From Flavipsychrobacter sp. (GTDB taxonomy: Bacteria > Bacteroidota > Bacteroidia > Chitinophagales > Chitinophagaceae): a DNA stretch of 64,000 bases. The stretch lies in contig JANINW010000011.1 of assembly GCA_024508935.1 (NCBI GenBank), forward strand, positions 167,571-231,570, written 5' to 3'. Under the pieces are notes generated by a model. That model saw only the letters and a list, made by a program, of their open reading frames with translations. It had not been told where the DNA came from and did no database searches. The stretch's first letter is position 1, and each line of letters starts with the position of its first letter. Position numbers and translations under genes: made by a program. Positions 53,801 to 61,223 of this stretch are shown in pieces.

Positions 53801-54560
53801 ATAACAGCGGGCTTTGTATCATAGCATATATTTTGCCGTTAGGCGCTATGGCAATGCCTTCAAAACCACGGTTGTTCTTACGGTATTTGAACACCGTATC
53901 TATAGCTGCATCAACAGACTGTGCACCCGGTAAATTTGCATAAGGTGTATATCGTTTAATAAGACGCCCGTTTTGGTCCAGTTTCCAGATACTTGGGCCA
54001 CCTTCTTCACACAGCCAGAAGTTGCCATCTTTATCAGCCACTATACCTTCGCAGTCTATACCAAATGTGTCTTTTGCAACAGTCTTCGTGTTGAAATTGG
54101 CACAATCCATTACTGTATCGGTAGACGGTACTTCTGTAGCCGTGCTGCCAAGGCCTGTAGGGTTGATAATACCGGTAGCTCCGGTGCCATTAGGACGTTT
54201 AACTGAAATGGTGCGGAGTATTTGCACAGAATCACCATTCAGGCGTATACGGTGTATTTTCGGGGCATAAGAAGGGAATGCATAGATCTTGTCGTAAGTA
54301 GGGCGGCAACCAGATAAGTTAGCGCTGGCAGCATCAATGTTCACGCCCCTGTCTGAGCATACCCAGAATTCTTTTCCGTTGGTGTTGGGGATAGGGTAGA
54401 TACCGGAAAAACCTGCTTCCCGGAAGTTGATACCCTGGAAGGTGCCGATAGACGGGGATACATAGTTCTTGTAGTCCTGCGCCTGCGTAATCTGAGCATA
54501 GCTCCTGGTACATGACATACCTGCCACAATACCAATACTGGCTAATAAAAATTTTTTCAT
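50811..54560 (-). CDS. Phytase-like and PhoX-like fusion with choice-of-anchor D repeats and T9SS tail
   Basis: 1249 aa from the ATG at 54560 (MKKFLLASIG); 14 earlier codons in the ORF track are unlikely. Signal peptide to SYAQ. Residues about 35-450 match the esterase-like phytase beta-propeller (FSGIYPIP, SDRGVNID, DCEGIVADKDGNFWLCEEGGPSIW, NNRGFEGIAIAPNGKIYAMIQS). Residues about 460-900 resemble PhoX/DUF839 phosphatases (TPDGMGAFDNGNGTFTVVMNHEFG, LRPEDAAWDPSNPNDLYF, GHIILVEDVGGN). Two choice-of-anchor D repeats follow (PEINVQGNSVTIVDGD; PEINVQGNSINIANND), then a type A T9SS domain. A double phosphoesterase-like surface protein; activity is inferred from fold only. Confidence 0.85.
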   Translation of the reverse strand: MKKFLLASIGIVAGMSCTRSYAQITQAQDYKNYVSPSIGTFQGINFREAGFSGIYPIPNTNGKEFWVCSDRGVNIDAASANLSGCRPTYDKIYAFPSYAPKIHRIRLNGDSVQILRTISVKRPNGTGATGIINPTGLGSTATEVPSTDTVMDCANFNTKTVAKDTFGIDCEGIVADKDGNFWLCEEGGPSIWKLDQNGRLIKRYTPYANLPGAQSVDAAIDTVFKYRKNNRGFEGIAIAPNGKIYAMIQSPLLYPTASVGEATRVHRLLEIDPVTNTMRMFAYLNDGVIGTGSNQIRLKDWKLGDLTAINDSTFLVLEAAARGTTDIKRMYLININQATAVTSGLYSGVTLEALTDSTGLANNNIKPVKKTLFMDLLANSWPSALDKAEGVAIINDSTIVICNDNDYGQSSPSENGVATATSNLSHVIKYNLKGANKLQNFNFIGTTLSLGTSGQSSSQAPYLTPFKAGVAFTSIITAGDVVNGYKMCGTPDGMGAFDNGNGTFTVVMNHEFGGTAGVARAHGSTGAFVSKWVINKSDLTVLSGQDLIQRINLWSPVTNSYTTYNSAFPSASAALSRFCSADMPEVSAYYNSVTGKGTQERIFMNGEENGNEGRGFAHIVTGPNAGTSYELPALGKFSWENAVANPASGDSTIVVGTDDATPGQVYVYVGAKTTSGTEIEKAGLTNGKLFGIKVSGLLTETNASVPAANTTFTLADLGNVTNMTGTTLNTNSNNIGVTQFLRPEDAAWDPSNPNDLYFNTTNAFGSNSRLWRVRFNNITNPSAGGTITAVLDGSEGQQMLDNMAIDNYGHIILVEDVGGNAHIGKTWQYTIATDALVQVGRHDTTRFLNGSANFLTQDEEATGQIDVQGILGPGMFLINDQAHYGISGEVVEGGQLLAMYNPDTYNANPEINVQGNSVTIVDGDATPSTTDNTDFGSVNSGSSTTKTFVIQNGGPGALTVSGISFTGVNASEFSLVTPPTFPLTISANGTQTITVQFAPAIDGARTATMVIANNDFNERPYDFVLQGLGVSPEINVQGNSINIANNDVTPGAANNTDFGNVNTGNNQTKTFVIQNTGAGSLKVTGITFSGNNAAEFTLVSAPTFPLSIAAAASQSITVQFAPTAIGMRTATINIANDDKDESAYNFAIQGLGTDPTNVSKTNGSYTSVKLYPNPTGNAATVAVNLKKDEHVVVTVYDVQGKMVLSGIEKNLTSGEQQINLNTSTLQNGIYFVQVVCGNDVSKIKMVVMH

Positions 54561-54660
54561 AACAATACGTTCCAATGTTTGCTGCGAAAGTAGAAGCAGC
54601 ATGTTTCCATATTGTTAATGAATGATGACTGAATAGTAAACTTTAGGTTAAGACATAAAT

Positions 54661-54688
54661 AAAAAAGCTCCCGAACGGGAGCTTTTTT
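54661..54688 (-). terminator. Terminator of the type B T9SS gene
   Basis: AAAAAAGCTCCCG-AA-CGGGAGCTTTTTT, a 13-bp stem with T-run, 21-48 bp past the stop codon at 54709. Confidence 0.92.
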
Positions 54689-54708
54689 ATTTATGTAGAA
54701 TGTATTAT

Positions 54709-57129
54709 TTATCGTACCAGTACTACTTCACCTTTTTGTTCTATGTCTTTATCTCCACATTTGAAAATGATAGAGTAGAAGTAAACACCCAGGTCCTGAG
54801 GTTTGCCATTGAAGGTACCATCCCAACCGCGACGCTCGTCTGCAGTTTCATATATAGTTTCACCCCAACGGTTCAGTATCCTGAAGCTTTTTACATTATG
54901 CCAGCCTTGTGTAATAGGACGGAATACATCGTTCCTGCTATCATTATTAGGCGTGAAGGCACTTGGGAAGGTAAGTTCGCAACATGGTTTGGTATTGATA
55001 AGGATACTATCTGTGTTCACGCAACCATAATCACCGGTCACTTTCAGTTTTACATAACCGGTAAAGTCTACACGTGCATAAGATACCGGTATATCGCTAT
55101 AGGTATCAAAGAAGCGGGTAGGGCTCCATTCATATTTAGCGCCAGGTATTATTGTGTTAGCTGTCATACGAATGCTGTCGCCGGCACAGTAAACAGATGT
55201 ATTGCTGTAGCCATCTACATGTATTTTAGCATCCGGCAGTGCGTGTACATTCAGGGTATCGTATACTGTATGAGGGCAGCCTGCATCTACTACTGTCAGT
55301 TTTATCACATGTTGTCCGTCTGTAGGCCAGATAACACCGTAAGGACCCTGGTCGGTAGCATAGTGTGTAGTATAGCCACCATCAAAATCCCAATGGAATG
55401 TATCAATAGTCGGCGTAAAATATTGCAGTGAGATGAGTTCTGTACGGCCTATACACATATCTTCTTTTGCAGAGATAATAGCTTCAGGTGTTGGGTTAAC
55501 CTGGATAGGCTGGTAGAATACATCACTCTTACATCCTTTATTAGCTACTGTCAGGTCTATTGTTTGTTTACCCGCGCTATCGAACCGGATAACGATCGGT
55601 GTTTCACCTATATTACTTAATACAGTGGTTCCGCCGTTAGTTGGTACACCCCATTCGAAACCGGCAGCTGAATCTGCACTTCCATAATAGCTGAAATGTA
55701 CAGTATCGCCCTGGCATATTTCGGTTCTGCCCGGTACTATTACACCATTTGGTTTGAACAGCGTTACTACGTCTATTTGAGAACGAGGGCCTTCACAACC
55801 GTCTATTTCCTGTGATACATAATAATCTTCCGTTCCGTGTACGCCGGTTGCAGGTATAGGAGGTACGGTTGATGGATAACCACCGGTCGGATCATAATAC
55901 CAACGCATGTTTTGTCCTATTGCAGTAAGCGGTAAAGCCGCTGCATTCTCACAATAGAAAATAGGTGTGGTTACTTTAGGTGCTGCAGGTTTAGGAGCTG
56001 CAGTAAATACAACTTTTGTTCTCGGGCTCGGACAACCATCTACTACCTGTTGTACATAGTATTCTGCTGAATTAGACGTTGAGGTATTGAAAGTAGGTGT
56101 AATAGGTATTGGAGAACCACCGGTTGGTGTATAGAACCATTGTAAATTCTGTCCTAATACATTCAAGGCTACAAACGGATCATTGATACAATAAGCTGTT
56201 CTGCCGGTAACTACAGGCGGCTTAGGATCGCTCACACCAACTATTACTGTTGTAGGACTAGAAGAATCAGTCATAGGTGTGGTGTACCTGCAAGTGAAGG
56301 CGGTAGGCGTAACGATGTTTTTTACGGTAATACAAACACCAGTATCTATAAAACCACTAGGTCCCCACCAATAATAGGTAGCCTTACCAAAACAAGGATT
56401 AGCGCCTGATGCACATAAAGTTACAGAATCTCCCTTGCAAACAGGGTTAGGAGTAGCACTAACAGCAGGTGCTTCCGGCTTAACTACTTTACCTGTATCA
56501 AATGAGATGTATCCATTAAAGCCGGTCTTGTTACCGTCAACTGATTGTGCTTGGTTCGGGAACACGCCCCAGAAATTAGAAACACCTGCAGAAGTTAATA
56601 TAACTTGGCCTGATGTGTTTGAAAAAGATGTCGGAGTTAACGGAGCGGCTGCACTGTAGCCTCCCGCAATTGAATCTGTCAGCAGAGCAAATCTAAAAGT
56701 ATTGCTTCCACATACAGATGGTGGTATAATGATCTTCAAACCAGAAATGACTGGCGTGATACCGTTTGTAGCGGTTGTGATCGGAAGCCCCGAACCAGCT
56801 AGTGTCCAGTTCGGCGACGAGATAGGAACAGGAGAGCCCGATAAACTGCTGTTAGAATAATATAACGAGTAGGTTTGGCCGTTTTGACTAAAGTCGCCAT
56901 AGTTAGGAATAGTAAGGAACGAATAGTGATAAGACCCCACTTCTGTAAGCATAATAGGAAACGGATAGTTATTGGTCACGCTAAACGTAATGTATGTTGG
57001 TGTGGCCAACAGTACATTGATCCCGGTATATGTTGTTGAAACTGTTTGCGGTACAGCTTGCGCCGAAGCAAAACCTAAAACAGCACATGCGCCCAACAGT
57101 AAATGCTTGATAGATAGCCTTTTTATCAT
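54709..57129 (-). CDS. PKD/Ig-rich secreted protein with T9SS type B (gliding-motility-associated) C-terminal domain
   Basis: 806 aa with signal peptide (CAVLGFASAQA). The N-terminal 200 residues form a beta-rich head of unknown type. Repeated Ig-like modules follow, two of them with the pattern YCxN..LxxxGQNxxWxYxPTGG..Y.V.Q..DGC (about residues 310-460), then PKD-like segments (FEWGVPTNGG, FHWDFDGGYTTHY). The last 90 residues, CCELTFPSAFTPNNDSRNDVFRP to FKCGDKDIEQKGEVVLVR, are the CHU_C type B sorting domain, including SFRILNRWGETIYET and GWDGTFNGKPQDLGVYFY. Exported by the type IX system and probably cell-surface attached. No catalytic motif is visible. Confidence 0.9.
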   Translation of the reverse strand: MIKRLSIKHLLLGACAVLGFASAQAVPQTVSTTYTGINVLLATPTYITFSVTNNYPFPIMLTEVGSYHYSFLTIPNYGDFSQNGQTYSLYYSNSSLSGSPVPISSPNWTLAGSGLPITTATNGITPVISGLKIIIPPSVCGSNTFRFALLTDSIAGGYSAAAPLTPTSFSNTSGQVILTSAGVSNFWGVFPNQAQSVDGNKTGFNGYISFDTGKVVKPEAPAVSATPNPVCKGDSVTLCASGANPCFGKATYYWWGPSGFIDTGVCITVKNIVTPTAFTCRYTTPMTDSSSPTTVIVGVSDPKPPVVTGRTAYCINDPFVALNVLGQNLQWFYTPTGGSPIPITPTFNTSTSNSAEYYVQQVVDGCPSPRTKVVFTAAPKPAAPKVTTPIFYCENAAALPLTAIGQNMRWYYDPTGGYPSTVPPIPATGVHGTEDYYVSQEIDGCEGPRSQIDVVTLFKPNGVIVPGRTEICQGDTVHFSYYGSADSAAGFEWGVPTNGGTTVLSNIGETPIVIRFDSAGKQTIDLTVANKGCKSDVFYQPIQVNPTPEAIISAKEDMCIGRTELISLQYFTPTIDTFHWDFDGGYTTHYATDQGPYGVIWPTDGQHVIKLTVVDAGCPHTVYDTLNVHALPDAKIHVDGYSNTSVYCAGDSIRMTANTIIPGAKYEWSPTRFFDTYSDIPVSYARVDFTGYVKLKVTGDYGCVNTDSILINTKPCCELTFPSAFTPNNDSRNDVFRPITQGWHNVKSFRILNRWGETIYETADERRGWDGTFNGKPQDLGVYFYSIIFKCGDKDIEQKGEVVLVR

Positions 57130-57234
57130 GGATAAAATGTTTCTAATTAAATAAAATATAGCCTGAGTTAGTAATTCTTTTCAACAATATATAAAACGGC
57201 CTATATAATATAGACAGTCCATTTTTTTTAATAG

Positions 57235-57276
57235 TTGGGGCAAAACAGAAATTGTTAAAATTCAGTTTTTCCCCAA
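57235..57276. repeat. Imperfect inverted repeat upstream of the type B T9SS gene
   Basis: TTGGGGCAAAAC (57235-57246) and GTTTTTCCCCAA (57265-57276) pair at 11 of 12 positions around an 18-nt loop. It lies 105-147 bp upstream of the start codon at 57129, in the AT-rich 226-bp gap after the acyl-CoA reductase gene. There is no T-run on the minus strand, so it is not a standard terminator. A second small palindrome, TGGTTTG-TG-CAAACCA, lies at 57303-57318. Confidence 0.5.
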
Positions 57277-57355
57277 TATTGGTGTTAAAATACGAATAAT
57301 CCTGGTTTGTGCAAACCAAAAGTTAAAAAATCAGCAGATATTTATTGTATGTAAA

Positions 57356-58351
57356 TCATTGTAATGCAACCAGCCATGCCATTGTATCTACGCCATCTGC
57401 AAAATCGTTCAACGACGGTTTTTGGGCTGCCCCGAAGGGTGTCTGCTCTTTAGATACAACACATTGTATATCTGTGCTTTGCAACAGTTCAGCCGTTTTT
57501 GCCTGTTTATCGTCGTAATAGCTGTAATGCAAAACGCTGACAGCCGAGAAGGGCTGTTCATTCTCTACCATCAGCAGGCTGCCATTTGTAAGATAGGGTA
57601 CTTTATTCAGCAGGTAGATGGCCAGGTAATAGTCATAATTATGCTTGTATTTATGGTGCACCATTATATCGTCATAGCGCGAGAATACCTTTAACAGGTG
57701 ATTTATATCATAGCCTTTAGGCAACCATACCTGGGTAACATTCCTGCAGCCAAGCCCAAAATAGGTGAATACATCATCGCTCAGCAGGTTGAGCTGTTCT
57801 TCAGTTTCCGTACCGTCTAATATGGCTACCGAGGTCCTGTTTTTGCGTATGATATGCGGGTATTTACCAAAATATTGTTCAAAATACCTGGCCGTATTAT
57901 TGCTGCCGGTGGCTATATAAGCATCGCAGCCTTTCAGCAGGTCTGCAATTTTTACCTGTTCAGCAACGGTGGGTTCCCATTCTATAAGTTTATTCAATAA
58001 ATGCCTTAGCAAGGCTTCATCTTTAGAAGACAGTTTTAAAACAAGTTTATGGCCGGCTACAAACCCGCACAAAAAATCATGAAAGCCTACCAGGGGAATA
58101 TTTCCTGCCATCACTATACCCACTGTTTTAGCAGCAACGGGCATCTTATACTGGCCGGCCCATTGTTCCAGTTTTTCTTTTTGCAAAAACCCGGTTACAA
58201 TATTACCGGTGGCCATTTCTATATGTTCCGGCGTGAACCATGCATTCAGGCGATTGGCAATATCTTTAGCCTCCTGCCAGCTTTCGTCATTGGCTGCTAT
58301 ATAATTGCCCAGCGCCACCAGTAGTTCTATTCTTCTTTCTAAACTTAGCAT
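57356..58351 (-). CDS. LuxC-family acyl-CoA reductase
   Basis: 331-aa aldehyde-dehydrogenase-fold enzyme of the LuxC family (fatty acyl-CoA or acyl-protein reduction with NADPH). Motifs: TVGIVMAGNIPLVGFHDFLCGFVAGHKLVLKLSSKD (nucleotide binding), IATGSNNTARYFEQYFGKYPHIIRKNRTSVAIL, and the nucleophile Cys in YFGLGCRNVTQVW (about residue 200). No other lux genes are present. In Bacteroidota this gene commonly stands opposite a dicluster ferredoxin gene, as here (69-bp divergent region), which suggests that the two are functionally linked, although the physiological substrate is unknown. Confidence 0.88.
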   Translation of the reverse strand: MLSLERRIELLVALGNYIAANDESWQEAKDIANRLNAWFTPEHIEMATGNIVTGFLQKEKLEQWAGQYKMPVAAKTVGIVMAGNIPLVGFHDFLCGFVAGHKLVLKLSSKDEALLRHLLNKLIEWEPTVAEQVKIADLLKGCDAYIATGSNNTARYFEQYFGKYPHIIRKNRTSVAILDGTETEEQLNLLSDDVFTYFGLGCRNVTQVWLPKGYDINHLLKVFSRYDDIMVHHKYKHNYDYYLAIYLLNKVPYLTNGSLLMVENEQPFSAVSVLHYSYYDDKQAKTAELLQSTDIQCVVSKEQTPFGAAQKPSLNDFADGVDTMAWLVALQ

Positions 58352-58383
58352 GTATGCCTCTTAGGAATTTTTGTGCGAAATTG

Positions 58384-58391
58384 TAACTTTG
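58384..58391 (+). promoter_or_regulatory. -7 box of the ferredoxin gene
   Basis: TAACTTTG matches TAnnTTTG, 29 bp before the ATG at 58421, within the 69-bp divergent region shared with the acyl-CoA reductase gene. Confidence 0.5.
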
Positions 58392-58420
58392 TGCGCACAT
58401 AAACTAAAAAAGACGAGCTC

Positions 58421-58768
58421 ATGGCTATTAAGATAACTGACGAATGTATAAACTGCGGTGCCTGCGAACCCGAATGCCCCAATAATGCCATATATGAAGG
58501 CGGGGTAGAATGGGCTGTTGCAGATGGTACGGCAGTAAAAGGACAATTTGTTTTGATGGATGGCAGCGTTACCGATGCAAATGAACGCCATGCCCCGGTT
58601 GCTGTAGATACATATTATATTACGCCTAATAAGTGTACAGAGTGCCAGGGTTTTCATGAAGAACCACAATGTGCTGCGGTATGCCCGGTAGATTGCTGTG
58701 TGCCTGACGAAATGTACCAGGAAACTGTAGACGAACTGCTTGCTAAAAAAGAAAAACTACACATGTAA
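58421..58768 (+). CDS. 4Fe-4S dicluster ferredoxin
   Basis: 115-aa soluble electron carrier with two cluster-binding motifs separated by an insertion. The first is [16 protein letters not shown] (CX2CX2CX3CP), the second [22 protein letters not shown], where the spacing between the second and third Cys is expanded to eight residues, as in Allochromatium-type ferredoxins. The 45-residue insertion between them ([28 protein letters not shown]) is the usual form of the Bacteroidota homologue. Divergent from the LuxC-family reductase, for which it may supply electrons; this pairing is inferred from context. Confidence 0.93.
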   Translation: MAIKITDECINCGACEPECPNNAIYEGGVEWAVADGTAVKGQFVLMDGSVTDANERHAPVAVDTYYITPNKCTECQGFHEEPQCAAVCPVDCCVPDEMYQETVDELLAKKEKLHM

Positions 58769-58785
58769 TTTTAACTATAAAATAT

Positions 58786-58812
58786 AAGGCCCGTTACATT
58801 GTAACGGGCCTT
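58786..58812. terminator. Bidirectional terminator between ferredoxin and DUF6438 genes
   Basis: AAGGCCCGTTAC-ATT-GTAACGGGCCTT, a 12-bp perfect stem between convergent stops at 58768 and 58829, followed by a T-rich stretch. Confidence 0.9.
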
Positions 58813-58828
58813 ATTATTTTATACTTGC

Positions 58829-59314
58829 TTATTCAGGCTTTTTATAAGAAGCCGTTTTTTTCCAGCCGGTATCAGTAGGTTTTCCTATCGCGTCCATTTT
58901 TCGCGCAAGCTCTTTCAAAAAGTCAGGGCCGAAGTTGGCATTACCTATGTGTTTTTCTTTACTGCCCATTTTCAGGTCGTACACAATAGCCGGTACATCT
59001 GTTATAATAGCTTCGTATAGCTCTTTACAAGTATCCATACGGTACGAGGTCGCTTCTTTTAAGATCTTATCTGTTTTAGCAGTACCTATATTCTTTTCAT
59101 AAGTACCATCGGGCTGTGCATACAGGCGGCCGGTATACCTTACCAATCCACTCTTATATATTTCTATTACGTAGTTGGGGCAGGTACCAAAGCAATTGGT
59201 ACGTTCCATTTTTATATAACTAACGTCTTTAGACGAACCTGCTTTTTTAGCCGTTGCACATGAACCAAACGCAATTGCCAGTAAAACCGTAATACCCAAA
59301 AGTTTTTTCTTCAT
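58829..59314 (-). CDS. DUF6438-like lipoprotein
   Basis: 161 aa with a lipoprotein signal (LLAIAFGSC) followed by ATAKKAGSS. The diagnostic segment is IKMERTNCFGTCPNYVIEIYKSGLVRYTGR (about residues 35-63), matching the CFGTCPxYxxxIxxxGxVxYxG pattern of DUF6438, a family of unknown function common in Bacteroidota. The two Cys of CFGTC could form a disulfide or bind a ligand. The basic C-terminus (GWKKTASYKKPE) is low in structure. It stands alone between the ferredoxin terminator and dprA, which is divergent. Confidence 0.83.
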   Translation of the reverse strand: MKKKLLGITVLLAIAFGSCATAKKAGSSKDVSYIKMERTNCFGTCPNYVIEIYKSGLVRYTGRLYAQPDGTYEKNIGTAKTDKILKEATSYRMDTCKELYEAIITDVPAIVYDLKMGSKEKHIGNANFGPDFLKELARKMDAIGKPTDTGWKKTASYKKPE

Positions 59315-59380
59315 TTTTTATATTTTTCGCAGTTCAAAGATAATCTTTCGCTTAGAGCCCTTTAAATTTTTATTGCAAAT

Positions 59381-60496
59381 ATGTTGCCAAACCCAGACAC
59401 TAATGAACTGCTGCACCGCATAGCTTTAACATTTGTAAAAGAAACCGGCCCCAAGCGTGCCCGTGTGCTATTGCAGCATTACCCGACAGCCACCGATATT
59501 TTTAAAGCGCCGCTAAAAGAACTGAAGCAGATAGACGGGATGGGCGAGCTACGTGCACGTGCTTTCAAAGACCCCAAAGTAATGGAGCAGGCTGAAGAGC
59601 AGCTAAAATTTGTGCTAAAACACGGTGTACATCCTTTATGGCTGAACGATGATAATTATCCTTCCCGCCTGAAGCAATGTGCTGATGCACCCATATTACT
59701 TTATTACAGGGGCAGCACAGCACTTGAAATGCAAAAGCATGTAGCTATAGTAGGTACGCGTAAGTATACCGATTATGGCCAAAAACTTTGTGAAGACCTG
59801 GTAGAAGGCCTGGCGAATGAAGAAAATATACTGATAGTAAGCGGGCTGGCCCACGGTATAGACACTATTGCGCATAAAGCTGCTGTAGAGAGAGGTTTGC
59901 CAACCGTAGGCGTGCTGGGGCATGGCCTGGATATGATCTATCCGTCTACCAACCGTACACTGGCTAAGCAAATGCTGGAGCATGGAGGTTTACTGTCAGA
60001 ATTTCCATCCGGCACCAAACCCGACCGGGGCAATTTTCCTATGCGCAACAGGGTAGTGGCCGGCCTGTGTGATGTGACTATTGTAGTAGAAAGCGATATA
60101 AAAGGCGGCTCTCTTATCACAGCGCGCATTGCAGATAGTTATAACCGCGATGTAGCGACATTCCCGGGCCGTGTGAAGGACACTAAATCATCCGGCTGCA
60201 ACGAGCTGATACGTACCAACATTGCCAATATGATAACCTGTGCCGATGACCTGATGGAACTGATGAACTGGAACAAATCGAAAAAGAAGAAACCGGTACA
60301 GAGACAACTATTCATACAGCTATCGCCGGAAGAGCAGGTGGTAATTGATATACTGCAAACAAAGGATAGCGTACATGCCGATGAACTATTGCACCAATCG
60401 AACCTTGGCAGTTCTATATTAGCTGCTACTCTTTTGCAACTGGAAATGCAGGGACTTGTAAAAGCATTACCCGGTAAAATGTACAGAACGAATTAA
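59381..60496 (+). CDS. dprA: DNA-protecting protein DprA
   Basis: 371-aa protein that binds incoming single-stranded DNA and loads RecA during natural transformation. An N-terminal SAM/HhH-like region (KETGPKRARVLLQHYPTATDIF, LKQIDGMGELRARAF) precedes the Rossmann-type core: VAIVGTRKYTDYGQ, VSGLAHGIDTIAHKAA, GVLGHGLDMIYPSTN, EFPSGTKPDRGNFPMRNRVVAGL and SLITARIADSYNRDVATFPG. The C-terminal winged-helix DML1-like domain is also present (DSVHADELLHQSNLGSSILAATLLQLEMQGLVKALPGKMY). It is followed by a strong terminator. No other competence genes are in the window. Confidence 0.95.
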   Translation: MLPNPDTNELLHRIALTFVKETGPKRARVLLQHYPTATDIFKAPLKELKQIDGMGELRARAFKDPKVMEQAEEQLKFVLKHGVHPLWLNDDNYPSRLKQCADAPILLYYRGSTALEMQKHVAIVGTRKYTDYGQKLCEDLVEGLANEENILIVSGLAHGIDTIAHKAAVERGLPTVGVLGHGLDMIYPSTNRTLAKQMLEHGGLLSEFPSGTKPDRGNFPMRNRVVAGLCDVTIVVESDIKGGSLITARIADSYNRDVATFPGRVKDTKSSGCNELIRTNIANMITCADDLMELMNWNKSKKKKPVQRQLFIQLSPEEQVVIDILQTKDSVHADELLHQSNLGSSILAATLLQLEMQGLVKALPGKMYRTN

Positions 60497-60497
60497 T

Positions 60498-60527
60498 AAT
60501 AAAGCCCGGCTAAGACCGGGCTTTATT
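60498..60527. terminator. Terminator between dprA and rimO
   Basis: AATAAAGCCCGG-CTAAGA-CCGGGCTTTATT, a 12-bp stem two bases after the dprA stop codon and before the convergent end of rimO. Confidence 0.88.
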
Positions 60528-60546
60528 AATTTTCAAAGTTTTCTTG

Positions 60547-61188
60547 TTATACTATCTCACCTTCCAGGTCGTAATCGTAAGCTTTGGTTATTTTTACATT
60601 TACGAAATCACCTATCGGTAGTTCATCGTCTGTATTAATGATCACCTCGTTGTCCACTTCCACACTATCAAATTCAGTACGGCCCAGGTAGCGGCCGGCT
60701 TCAATTTTATCTACCAGTACTTTATATGTATTACCTATTTTTTCCTGGTTCTTTTCAAAAGATATTTCCTGCTGTACTTCCATTATTTCCTGGGCGCGGG
60801 CTTCTTTTTCTTCTGCAGGAATGTTATCAACAAGGCCGTAAGCAGAAGTATTTTCTTCGTGAGAATAAGTGAAAATACCTACGCGGTCGAGGCGTACTTT
60901 TTCGAGGAATGTTTTCAGTTGTTCTACATCATCTCTCGTCTCCCCAGGGAAACCAGCTATCAATGTACTGCGCAGGCAAATGCCGGGTACCTTATCGCGT
61001 ATGGCATCTACCAGGTCATATATTTCCTGTGTTTCCATCTGGCGCTTCATAGCTTTCAGCATATTGTCGGATATATGCTGTAGTGGCATATCCAGGTAAT
61101 TGCAGATATTCTCGCGTTCACGCATCACATCCAGTATATCCAGCGGGAACTTTGACGGGTAGGCGTAGTGCAAACGGATCCAGTGCAA
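60547..61188 (-). CDS. RimO C-terminal fragment
   Basis: 213 aa from an internal ATG at 61188 (MHWIRLHYAYPSK). It covers the second half of the radical SAM barrel (CNYLDMPLQHISDNMLKAMKRQ, RSTLIAGFPGETRDD, RVGIFTYSHEENTSAYGL) and the C-terminal TRAM domain (YLGRTEFDSVEVDNEVII to VKITKAYDYDLEGEIV). The in-frame sequence upstream of the ATG continues as RimO (DIYKKRALSELLKHLSDVPGL) back to the frameshift at about 61256-61266. Confidence 0.75.
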   Translation of the reverse strand: MHWIRLHYAYPSKFPLDILDVMRERENICNYLDMPLQHISDNMLKAMKRQMETQEIYDLVDAIRDKVPGICLRSTLIAGFPGETRDDVEQLKTFLEKVRLDRVGIFTYSHEENTSAYGLVDNIPAEEKEARAQEIMEVQQEISFEKNQEKIGNTYKVLVDKIEAGRYLGRTEFDSVEVDNEVIINTDDELPIGDFVNVKITKAYDYDLEGEIV

Positions 61189-61223
61189 GCCCGGTACATC
61201 AGAAAGATGTTTCAGCAGCTCGC

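Noticed and set aside
54700-55431. 243-aa plus-strand ORF
   Set aside because: It is fully antisense to the CHU_C-domain gene, whose C-terminal sorting domain is certain; no family is recognisable in the plus-strand product.
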